A stretch of 42,746 nucleotides of DNA, taken from Phycisphaeraceae bacterium (GTDB lineage Bacteria > Planctomycetota > Phycisphaerae > Phycisphaerales > UBA1924). Below are positions 8,160 through 15,605 of this stretch, one piece after another. The position numbers and the translations under genes were made by a program. Below the pieces are notes generated by a model. It saw only the letters and a program-made list of their open reading frames with translations. It ran no database searches and was not told the DNA's origin. The stretch lies in assembly GCA_021297895.1 (NCBI GenBank), contig JAJTHN010000011.1:1-42746 (forward strand), read 5' to 3'. Each line of letters opens with the position of its first letter. The stretch's first letter is position 1.

Positions 8160-8588
8160 TCAGGCCCGCTGGCAGAACACCCAGTTGGTCCGGGTGGCCG
8201 GGTCGCGGTACATGTGGATCTTGACGTTGGTGGGCTTCATCTTGAAGTTGAAGGTGTAGGGGAACGCGAGGTTCAGGTTGTTCGCGGCGACGCCCTTGCG
8301 GAACGAGCCGTAGAACAGCCCGTTGTTGGTGCAGGGGGCGATTTGCGTGAAGTAGTGACGGCCCTCGAAGTTCGGGATCGCCACGCCGCCCAGCTCGGAC
8401 TGGTAGCGGTTGACCATCACGACCTTGCCCGAGTCGTCGATCTTGACGCAGCCGAAGTCGAACGAGTCGATGTCGGCGCGGGTCAGGTTCGCGAGGTTCG
8501 CGAAGACCTCCGGCGGAACGAAAGAGCCGGGGGTGCTCGGGGCGTTGCGGTTCATCATCCGGTCACGAAGCATTGAAGCGCTGCTCAC
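8160..8588 (-). CDS. Photoactive yellow protein (PYP)-like PAS photoreceptor
   Basis: From residue about 36 the protein follows PYP end to end: IDSFDFGCVKIDDSGKVVMV, HYFTQIAPCTNN, LFYGSFRKGVAANNLN, FPYTFNFKMKPTNVKIHMYR and WVFCQRA at the end. The cysteine that carries p-coumarate in PYP (C69) is present as C86 in APCTNN. Spacing from the GK/GN turn to this Cys is the same as in Halorhodospira PYP. Chromophore-pocket positions differ: Y42 is V59, E46 is Q63, T50 is G67 and R52 is V69, while Y94, F96 and M100 equivalents are kept. A disordered N-terminal arm of about 30 residues replaces the PYP N-cap. The start is a GTG overlapping the upstream TGA (GTGA) with AAGGAGAC before it, so translation is coupled to the 8585-8929 gene. 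PYP homology is clear; photoactivity is inferred. Confidence 0.88.
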   Translation of the reverse strand: MSSASMLRDRMMNRNAPSTPGSFVPPEVFANLANLTRADIDSFDFGCVKIDDSGKVVMVNRYQSELGGVAIPNFEGRHYFTQIAPCTNNGLFYGSFRKGVAANNLNLAFPYTFNFKMKPTNVKIHMYRDPATRTNWVFCQRA

Positions 8589-8929
8589 TGGTTGTCTCCT
8601 TGCGTGTTCTGGGTGCTGGCCTTCCATTCGGCCTTGATGACGGGCTTGTCACCATCGAGCTCGAATGTGACGGTCTTGGTGGGATACTGGCTTTCCAGGT
8701 GCTGGCTCAGCTCCTGCACGGTCTGGAGCAGCTGGAAAGTCGCGGGGTTCCCGGTCGCCGGGAGGTTGCCGTAGGTCTGGTACAGGTCGTTGAGCTGGGA
8801 TTCGAGACTCCGCACCATGTCGACGATGCTCTCCGCGTCCGACGCGCCGATTTCCTGCTGCAGCCAGTCGCGCTCGGCGTACAGCGCTTCGAGCTGGTCC
8901 TCCATCGTTCCGTTTGTCACTTCGTTCAT
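8585..8929 (-). CDS. Hypothetical helical protein of the PYP operon (114 aa)
   Basis: The ATG at 8929 has AAAGGAT upstream and gives MNEVTNGTMEDQLEALYAER. The longer frame to 8986 lacks a site. Residues 8-85 are predicted helical with coiled-coil spacing (QLEALYAERDWLQQEIG, then SIVDMVRSLESQLNDLYQTY and LLQTVQELSQHLESQY). The last 30 residues turn beta-like (KTVTFELDGDKPVIKAEWKA), ending in a polar tail. It overlaps the PYP start by four bases, which implies stoichiometric co-production and perhaps a direct complex with the photoreceptor. I do not recognise a family. No membrane segment or DNA-binding motif is visible. Confidence 0.75.
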   Translation of the reverse strand: MNEVTNGTMEDQLEALYAERDWLQQEIGASDAESIVDMVRSLESQLNDLYQTYGNLPATGNPATFQLLQTVQELSQHLESQYPTKTVTFELDGDKPVIKAEWKASTQNTQGDNQ

Positions 8930-9024
8930 CGCGGGATCCTTTCTGAGAGAGCGTGCTTGACCCGTCTCGACGCCCGCCCGACGCACTTCAGGGCCGACGC
9001 CGCTTCGTGTTTCTTTGCTCCGAG

Positions 9025-9564
9025 TCAGGCCGCGCGACGGATCGGCTGGGCCAGGAACTCGGTGATGGTCGTGATATCGGTCGGCGTCAGCAGGCCCTCG
9101 ACCTCGCCGAGGAGCATGCTGATCGATGTGCCGCGGAAGGCCGACTCGGCATCCGCGACGCCCGTCCGGAAGATGCAGTAGTTCGCCTTGGTGTTCAGCG
9201 CGATCCAGCGGCTCTTGAGCTCGATGTAATTAATCGCAAGAGTCTCGGCGATCTGCTCATCGTCCTCGATCGTCCGCAGAAGATTGCAGAGATCATCGCG
9301 CAGCGCTGTGATCCACGCGAGCGTCCGCGCGACCATCGCCGGGTCCGCGTCCGGCCAGGTCTCCAGCGCTTCGCGGATCTTCGTTTCGATCTGAGGGTTG
9401 GTGAGGGTCTCGATTGCGCGCTGGAGCGTCGACGGTTCTCCGCGGAACTTTGTGGTTTGCCGGTCGGATGGAACTCGGTGAGTCGCCTCTCCGTCCGGCA
9501 CCCTTGCATCGGACGGTTGTGCGCCGCGGACAAGGTCTGACTTCTCACACTTTCGCTCATCCAC
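9025..9564 (-). CDS. Hypothetical helical protein, first gene of the PYP operon
   Basis: The frame opens with a GTG at 9564, but the first 45 residues are polar and the true start is uncertain. The ordered part begins near STLQRAIETLTNPQIETKIR and is all-helical: DPAMVARTLAWITALRDDLC, EQIAETLAINYIELKSRWIA, SISMLLGEVEGL, TDITTITEFLAQPIRRAA. No signal peptide or transmembrane helix. It is 95 bp upstream of the coiled-coil gene in the same orientation and faces away from the CheA-like gene. I do not recognise the family. A partner or output protein of the photoreceptor is one reading of the context, not supported by any motif. Confidence 0.7.
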   Translation of the reverse strand: MDERKCEKSDLVRGAQPSDARVPDGEATHRVPSDRQTTKFRGEPSTLQRAIETLTNPQIETKIREALETWPDADPAMVARTLAWITALRDDLCNLLRTIEDDEQIAETLAINYIELKSRWIALNTKANYCIFRTGVADAESAFRGTSISMLLGEVEGLLTPTDITTITEFLAQPIRRAA

Positions 9565-9982
9565 CTTCGCGGGCGGGAGTCCGGCTCGTCACAGCCCGCA
9601 CAGTCCGCACAGGCCTACCGCCGGAACCCAGCCATCACTCCCGAGCCCCCGGCCCGCGGGCAACCGCAAGCCATCCATCGGCTCACGCGCACTTGCCGCG
9701 CGTTGCCCCGATCGCCTCCTCTCCCTGCCCGGCGTAACCGCCGCCGTCGATCCGGGAATCACCCCATCGGATCACATCCACAGGGTGGCTGTCACCGGGA
9801 CACCATCTTTGGGTGGCATCTTCGATCCGGCGGCGTCCTTACCAGAAGGACGCCCGCGTTTGGTTCGATAAGACGAGGGGAAGTCATGCGGGCAACCAAG
9901 TGCCTCGCACGCCAGCCGACGTTGTGAATAGTCCCGCAGCGCCAACCCCAGACGAGCGATCGAAACGCAGGAGCGACCGGAC
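9565..9982. promoter_or_regulatory. Divergent intergenic region between the PYP operon and the CheA-like/TAL pair
   Basis: This 418-bp gap must carry promoters for both sides if both are transcribed. No clear -35/-10 pair or long inverted repeat stands out to the eye. The plus-strand side ends with AGGAG nine bases before the GTG of the 9983 gene. The open frames within it are Arg/Pro-rich and unsupported. Confidence 0.35.
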
Positions 9983-12900
9983 GTGAGCCCTCAACCCTCG
10001 CAGCCCATGCAGCCAAGCCGACCGCCTGCGTCACCCGTGGGCGGGCACGATGAACTCCTCAGCGCGCTCGATGAACAGGCCCGCCTGGCGCAGACACTGC
10101 GCGAACTCGTCCGCGAAACGCTCGAACCATCCACCGCGAGCGGGGACTCCGCCTCCGCTTCCGATGCCACGCCGGCCGACGCGAGCGACACCGCCGCTCC
10201 GACGACCAGCGATCCTGACAAACCCGCCGACCCGTCCGCACGCGAGGCCCTCGCCGGTGAGGCGTGCGCGTGGCTCGATAAACTCCGCGCTCTGCCCATG
10301 TCCGAAGGCGCGCAGCCGATCGCGGAGCTCGCCGACGTTTCCTCGCGGGCGTTGCGGAAGGCACTTGAGACCGTCGGCGCGCATGACGATGCGACGATGG
10401 CCCTGCTTGATGAGCTCGCGGCGACCGTCGAGAGCATGATCGGCGAGTTCCGTACCGCTGGAGGCGCTCGCGCGCCGGAACGGTTGCTCGCAGAGCTCCG
10501 CGATATCGCCGGCCCTCAGCAGGACCAGCCGACCCCTGACGCAACGACGGCATCGGCGGGCGAAGTCATCACCGATGCTGCCGAGTCGGTCGCCGATGCA
10601 CCCGCGAGCCCGCCGCAAACGCTCCAGCCGCAGCAGCCGCCGGAACCACCGGTCGCCGAAACACAGCCCCTGGCACTGCCGAATGCCGAGCCGGAGCCCG
10701 ATGGGGTCATCGAGCCGATCGCCTCGTCCGAGCCACTGAACACCGAGCCCTCAGCGAACATCGAAGCTCTGCCGGAGGCAACGCTTTCCGACGCGCAGCC
10801 CCCCGAGACCGTCGACGCGGTGCTCCCGGCGAGCGATCCTGATCCCGCCGCGGCGTTGTCGGAGCTCTCCGCCCAGCTCGCCGCACTGGCCGATCGCATC
10901 GACCTGACCGAGCCACCCGCCCCCGCCACCTCTGCGGAGCCCGCCACGCCCGTCGGGTTCGACACGCTCGCATCGCCGACATCCGATCCCGCGGCCGAAG
11001 CGGAACTTCAGCTCCCTTCCGAAGCCACACCCACCGACGAAACCCCGTCCGAGCCCGAGGCGGTCCAGCCCGCGGCCGAGCAGTCCTTCGACTCGCCTTC
11101 ACCTGGTGAGTCTGATCCGGCCTCTGAAGCGCCGATCGCCGCGGCACAGCCTGCCGTCGCTGCGACGGACTTCGATCTGTCGATCGATCCGCAGTTCACG
11201 ATGCCGCACCCGCCCGAGCCGCCGGTCGCCCTGGTCGTCGCGCCGCCCGCGATCGACTTCAACGCGATCAATACGGACACGGCCGAGACTTCCGCATTCT
11301 CCGAACCGGAGCCGGAGCCCATTGCCGAGGTTCCCGCGGACGCGACCGAGGCCCTCGCCGACGCCAACACGGAGAACCCGGTCTCGTTCGAAGTCCCCGC
11401 TGAGCCGTCTGTCGAGCCCGCGGCCGATTTCCCAGTCGAGATCGCGACCGATCCGGTCGCCAGCTTGCCCGAGGCAACCCCAGACCAGCCCGTCGAGCCC
11501 GTCGAGCCCGCCGCGCTATTCGTACCGCCTGTCGCCGACGCTCCGGCGGTCGACGCCGTCTCGGCGGACGCGCCGTTGCCGTCGGGCGAACTGACCGCCG
11601 AGCAGATGGCCGCGCTGATGTCCGGCGGACTCGACCCGACCCCGGGCGACGCGATGGCCATCCCCGCGGCACAGTGGGGGTCCTTCCCGCTGTCGCTCGA
11701 GGCCAGCCGGGTCGAGCAGTTGCAGTTCATGGTCGCCGCGGCGAAGGTGCACCTTGAGAACCTGAACGTCGGCTTGGCCCAAGCGGCGGAGTTCAGCACG
11801 CGAGCCGACGGCTGCCAGACGCTCCGCGAACTGGCCAACGCGGTCGACGTCATCGCGGAAGCCTTCAACTTCGACTGCCTCGGTACGCTCTCACGCCTGT
11901 ATCGCGAGGCCCTCAACGCGTTGCCGACGGTCAACGACGAGGTGCTCCCGGAACTTCTTGTCCGCGTTGTCGCCATCGCGGGCCTGTTCGAGCAGTACCT
12001 GCTCGGGCTGGAAGTCGGCATGGAGATGCGCTGGCAGACCGAACTGATTTCAAGACGCGTCGGCCGACTTTGCTCGGGTCGCACGCTCGCTGAGAACATC
12101 ACCGGCTGGCACAAGGGCGAGGTCGCGCGCCTGCTGGAACTCGACGGAGTGAACGAGCCGATTAGCCCCGTACCGGTCGAGGGCGGACCGAGCGTTGAGA
12201 TTGCTCCGGGCTGGTTCTGTCACCCGGTGCTCGCCAAGTGGTTCGATCCCGAGGCGGCCGCCGCCGCCGCGGCCGCGGCCGCCGCGAACACCGCTGCGCA
12301 GAAGCAGGCCGAGGGCAACACCTCTCTGGTCCGTGTTCCGGCGGTTGTGCTCGACAAGCTCCTGGACACGGTCTCGCAGCTCGTGCTGAGCAAGAACCGC
12401 GTCGTAAGCCTCTCCCGCGCGCTGCACACCGAAGAGGGGCGTCAGCATCGCATGGAGGAACTGGCGACGACCGCCGACGATCTGACCCAGCTCTGCTCGG
12501 ACCTGCAGTTGATCATGATGCAGGCCCGCATGCAGCCGGTGGGCAAGCTCTTTGAGCGCTACCCGCGCGTCATCCGTGATGTCGCTAGCGTCGCCGACAA
12601 GACCGTCGAACTGAAGCTCGAAGGCGGCGCGACGCTCGTGGACAAGCACGTGTTCGAGGGTCTGGGCGAGCCGCTGGCCAACCTCCTTCGTGCCGTGGTG
12701 CAGGGCTCGATCGAAAAGTCCGATGCCCGTACCGCGCTGGGCAAGCCCGCGACCGCCGTGCTCGTGCTGCGGGCGGAGAACCAGGGCTCGCAGGTCTTCA
12801 TCACCCTCTCTCACGACGGCACCCCGCCCGACCGCGTCGCCATCTTGCAGAAGGCCGTCGAAAGCGGGATGCTCACCGAGGCCGAGATGGACTCCATCGC

Positions 12901-13630
12901 CGAGAACGACATTCCCTCGCTGCTCTTCCGCGATGGCAGCGGCGATGCGGCTCTGGCCAAGGTCGGTGCGCAGGTCCGCTCCATCGGCGGCACGATCGGT
13001 TTCCGTCCTGAGAAAGACGGCATCACGCAACTGCTCATCACCGTGCCGCTGAGCGTCGCCATCATCCCCGCGGTCATGGTGCAGGTCTCCAGCGAGATCT
13101 ACGCCGTCCCGCTCCAGAGCGTCGCCGAGATCGTGCGCCTCGCCGATCATCCCGTCCAGACCATCCGCTCGCACTGGGTCATGCGCCTGCGCGAGCGTGT
13201 CGTGCCCATGGTCGACATCGCACGCACCATCGGCCTGGCCCCGAGCCTCTGCGCGGCCGGCACCCCCGGCACCGAAACCGCCGCCGCGAGCCCGACCTCC
13301 AAGCCCCAGACCCTCGTCGGCGACCGCTTCGCCATCGTCGTCAACGCCGGCGATCATCACGCCGCGCTCGTCGTCGACCGCGTGGTCGGCAAGCAGGACG
13401 TGGTCATCAAGCAACTCGAGGGCCACACCGGCGACGCCGGGAAGGGCACGGGAGATGCCGGGTTCTTCAGCGGCGCGACCATCCGCGACGACGGCCGGGT
13501 CAGCCTCATCTTCGAGACGCAGCGACTCATCGCGGCCGCTCAGAACGACGCCAGCGAAAAACTCGCGTCGATCTCCAAGGGCGAGCTTGAGTCCACCCCC
13601 GTCACGACCGATGTCACCTCCGCCGCGTGA
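9983..13630 (+). CDS. CheA-like pseudokinase: disordered arm, degenerate HPt, dimerisation, degenerate ATPase and CheW domains
   Basis: GTG start with AGGAG upstream; 1215 aa, nearly twice a normal CheA. Residues 50-530 are an acidic Pro/Ala/Glu/Thr-rich disordered arm. At about 537, LTAEQMAALMSGG resembles the FliM N-terminal CheY-binding peptide. Residues 570-690 follow the HPt (P1) helices, but the H-box reads ANAVDVIAEAFNFDCL where active CheA has AHTLKGSAG: the phosphoacceptor His is Asn. Residues 757-772 are poly-Ala. From about 781, VPAVVLDKLLDTVSQLVLSK and the RMQPVGKLFERYPRVIRDVA segment match the P3/P4 boundary. In P4 the N-box reads LLRAVVQGSIE (normally RNAIDHGIE), the DxGxG box reads HDGTPPD, and no GxGMDVV box exists. 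From about 1026 a CheW-like P5 domain is intact (YAVPLQSVAEIVRL, HHAALVVDRVVGKQDVVIKQ). Autokinase activity is unlikely; a scaffold role is inferred. The TAL-like gene follows after 42 bp. Confidence 0.85.
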   Translation: MSPQPSQPMQPSRPPASPVGGHDELLSALDEQARLAQTLRELVRETLEPSTASGDSASASDATPADASDTAAPTTSDPDKPADPSAREALAGEACAWLDKLRALPMSEGAQPIAELADVSSRALRKALETVGAHDDATMALLDELAATVESMIGEFRTAGGARAPERLLAELRDIAGPQQDQPTPDATTASAGEVITDAAESVADAPASPPQTLQPQQPPEPPVAETQPLALPNAEPEPDGVIEPIASSEPLNTEPSANIEALPEATLSDAQPPETVDAVLPASDPDPAAALSELSAQLAALADRIDLTEPPAPATSAEPATPVGFDTLASPTSDPAAEAELQLPSEATPTDETPSEPEAVQPAAEQSFDSPSPGESDPASEAPIAAAQPAVAATDFDLSIDPQFTMPHPPEPPVALVVAPPAIDFNAINTDTAETSAFSEPEPEPIAEVPADATEALADANTENPVSFEVPAEPSVEPAADFPVEIATDPVASLPEATPDQPVEPVEPAALFVPPVADAPAVDAVSADAPLPSGELTAEQMAALMSGGLDPTPGDAMAIPAAQWGSFPLSLEASRVEQLQFMVAAAKVHLENLNVGLAQAAEFSTRADGCQTLRELANAVDVIAEAFNFDCLGTLSRLYREALNALPTVNDEVLPELLVRVVAIAGLFEQYLLGLEVGMEMRWQTELISRRVGRLCSGRTLAENITGWHKGEVARLLELDGVNEPISPVPVEGGPSVEIAPGWFCHPVLAKWFDPEAAAAAAAAAAANTAAQKQAEGNTSLVRVPAVVLDKLLDTVSQLVLSKNRVVSLSRALHTEEGRQHRMEELATTADDLTQLCSDLQLIMMQARMQPVGKLFERYPRVIRDVASVADKTVELKLEGGATLVDKHVFEGLGEPLANLLRAVVQGSIEKSDARTALGKPATAVLVLRAENQGSQVFITLSHDGTPPDRVAILQKAVESGMLTEAEMDSIAENDIPSLLFRDGSGDAALAKVGAQVRSIGGTIGFRPEKDGITQLLITVPLSVAIIPAVMVQVSSEIYAVPLQSVAEIVRLADHPVQTIRSHWVMRLRERVVPMVDIARTIGLAPSLCAAGTPGTETAAASPTSKPQTLVGDRFAIVVNAGDHHAALVVDRVVGKQDVVIKQLEGHTGDAGKGTGDAGFFSGATIRDDGRVSLIFETQRLIAAAQNDASEKLASISKGELESTPVTTDVTSAA

Positions 13631-13672
13631 CGCACCGCCCGCCTTGCACACCTCCCAGACCCGCATCGCACC

Positions 13673-15355
13673 ATGCCCTCAACAACCCCGACGATCAACA
13701 CGCGACCGGATGATGCCGACCTTCCCGCGGTCCCCGCCGCGCCGGACGCCCAGCTCTCGCGCAACCATCTCGCCGATGCGCTCAGCGGCCGCCCGATCGG
13801 CCAGCCGGATGCCGAACGCGTGGCGAATAGCAGCCACATCTCGCTCATCGATCACGTCGGCCAGCCGCCGCAGCTGCTCGGCCGCAATGCCGAGTTGTCA
13901 CCCGAGCGACTGGCGAAGCTCGCACGCTCGGGAATGTCCGTCGACTTCACCGCCGACACCTGGGCGCAGATCGAGCGCTCCGCCGGCCTCCTTCGCGCCG
14001 CCCACGAACGCGGCACCAAGATCTACGGCCTGACCACCGGCTTCGGCCCCCTCGTCACGTTCTCCGCCGACGAGTGCGTCCGCATGCAGGGCACCGGCCT
14101 GATCTCGCACCTCGGCGCGGGCTTCGGTGATCTCGCCCCCCCGGTCGTCGTCCGCGCCACGCTCCTGGCCCGTGCGCACACCATCGGCCAGGGCCACTCG
14201 GGCATCGCGCCGCGCGCCGCCCGCGCGTTCCTCGACCTGATCAACTCGGGCCTCTGCCCCGCCGTCCCCGCCGTCGGCTCTGTCGGCGCATCCGGCGACC
14301 TGATCCCTCTCGCTCACGTGGCTCGCGTTCTGACTGGCGAGGGCACCGTCGTGCTGCAGGGCAGGCGCGTGCCCGCTCGCGAAGCGCTCCAGGGTCACGG
14401 TCTGTCACCCATCGAACTTTCCGGCCGCGATGCGCTGGCGCTGGTCAACGGCACCGCGTTCATGACCGCCTATGCCGCCCTCGCGCTCGACGATGCCGAG
14501 CGACTCATCGCCCGCGCCGAGGCCATCACCGGTTGGATCTTCTGCCTGCTCGGCGGCCGCACGCAGGCCCTCGATCCGCGCCTGCACACCGCCCGCGGCC
14601 ACCCGGCGCAGGTCGCCAGCGCCGCCGGCATCCGCGAAGAGGCCCTCCGCTTCGGCGATTGCGACGACCCCTCGCGCCCCCTGCAGAATGTCTACTCGCT
14701 CCGCTGCGCACCGCAGTTCCTCGGCGCGTGCCGCGATCAGCTCGCTCACGCCCGCGCGATCATCACCCGCGAGCTCAACGGCATCAACGACAACCCGCTG
14801 GTCTGCGATGACGGAACCGGCGACATCCTCCACGGCGGGAACTTCCAGGGCCAGCAGATCTCCTTCGCCGCCGATGCGATCAACAGCGCGATCGTGCAGA
14901 TCGCCGTGCTGGTCGAGCGTCAACTCGATGTCCTGCTCAACCCGGAACTCAACGGCAACGCGCCGCTCCTGCTCGCCTGGAACCCCGGCGCGACCAGCGG
15001 CATGGCCGGAGCGCAGATCACCGCCACCGCCCTGGTCGCCGAGATGCGCCACCACGTCGGCCCCTGCGCCGTCACCAGCATCCCCACCAACGGCCGAAAC
15101 CAGGACGTCGTCTCCATGGGCACCATGAGCGCACGCCAGGCCTTCGATCAGTCGCGCAGGCTCTCCGGTGTGCTGGCCATCTGCGCGCTCGGGGCCCATC
15201 AGCTCAACTTCCTCCGCGCCAGCGGCAAGGCCCCCGGCCGCACCACCCCCGCGCCGGACTGGATGCCCCGCGTCGATGGCATCCGTCACGACCGCGCCTT
15301 GTACGACGACATCGAGCGCATCAGCCAGTCGTTCCTCCAACCGCTCGCCGGCTGA
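13673..15355 (+). CDS. Aromatic amino acid ammonia-lyase, tyrosine ammonia-lyase-like (HAL/PAL/TAL family)
   Basis: Non-oxidative deamination of His, Phe or Tyr through the MIO cofactor, formed from A206-S207-G208 in SVGASGDLIPLAHV. The catalytic Tyr loop reads IYGLTTGFGPLVTF (Y118), the substrate-selecting segment reads GLISHLGAGFG (H146), and later blocks are YSLRCAPQFLGA, ELNGINDNPLV, HGGNFQGQQ, ITATALVAEMR and TNGRNQDVVSMGT. From memory, GLTTGFGPL, TATALxAEMR and TNGxNQDVVSMGT are the forms in Rhodobacter tyrosine ammonia-lyase, whereas classical HutH has YGINTGFG and a different ending (SxNQEDHVSM). H146 fits Tyr or His and argues against Phe. Length is 560 aa with an 85-residue N-terminal extension. 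No hut genes are nearby; a PYP gene is 5 kb away. Family certain; Tyr preference is inference. Confidence 0.9.
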   Translation: MPSTTPTINTRPDDADLPAVPAAPDAQLSRNHLADALSGRPIGQPDAERVANSSHISLIDHVGQPPQLLGRNAELSPERLAKLARSGMSVDFTADTWAQIERSAGLLRAAHERGTKIYGLTTGFGPLVTFSADECVRMQGTGLISHLGAGFGDLAPPVVVRATLLARAHTIGQGHSGIAPRAARAFLDLINSGLCPAVPAVGSVGASGDLIPLAHVARVLTGEGTVVLQGRRVPAREALQGHGLSPIELSGRDALALVNGTAFMTAYAALALDDAERLIARAEAITGWIFCLLGGRTQALDPRLHTARGHPAQVASAAGIREEALRFGDCDDPSRPLQNVYSLRCAPQFLGACRDQLAHARAIITRELNGINDNPLVCDDGTGDILHGGNFQGQQISFAADAINSAIVQIAVLVERQLDVLLNPELNGNAPLLLAWNPGATSGMAGAQITATALVAEMRHHVGPCAVTSIPTNGRNQDVVSMGTMSARQAFDQSRRLSGVLAICALGAHQLNFLRASGKAPGRTTPAPDWMPRVDGIRHDRALYDDIERISQSFLQPLAG

Positions 15356-15605
15356 TCCTCCACGCGAAGCCGTCCATCCGCTCGCGGCCGCCATCCCCCG
15401 GGACCGATCCCTGCTCGACCGCAGGATTTCCCGAACTCTTTGCGCTTCGGCGGCCTCCGATGGGCCTGAACCACCAGCCCCCGTCGCCTAGACTCCCGCC
15501 CGTTTTTGTCCGGTCTGGAACAAACCCCGCAGGCGGCCCTCGTTCCGCCCGATTCTCCCGCTTTACACCGCTGCCCCGCGCAGCACGACTCTCAGGACCG
15601 ACCCA

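Noticed and set aside
12050-13666. 538-codon minus-strand frame
   Set aside because: Antisense to the CheA-like gene; His/Asp/Gly/Val-rich composition of a mirror frame.
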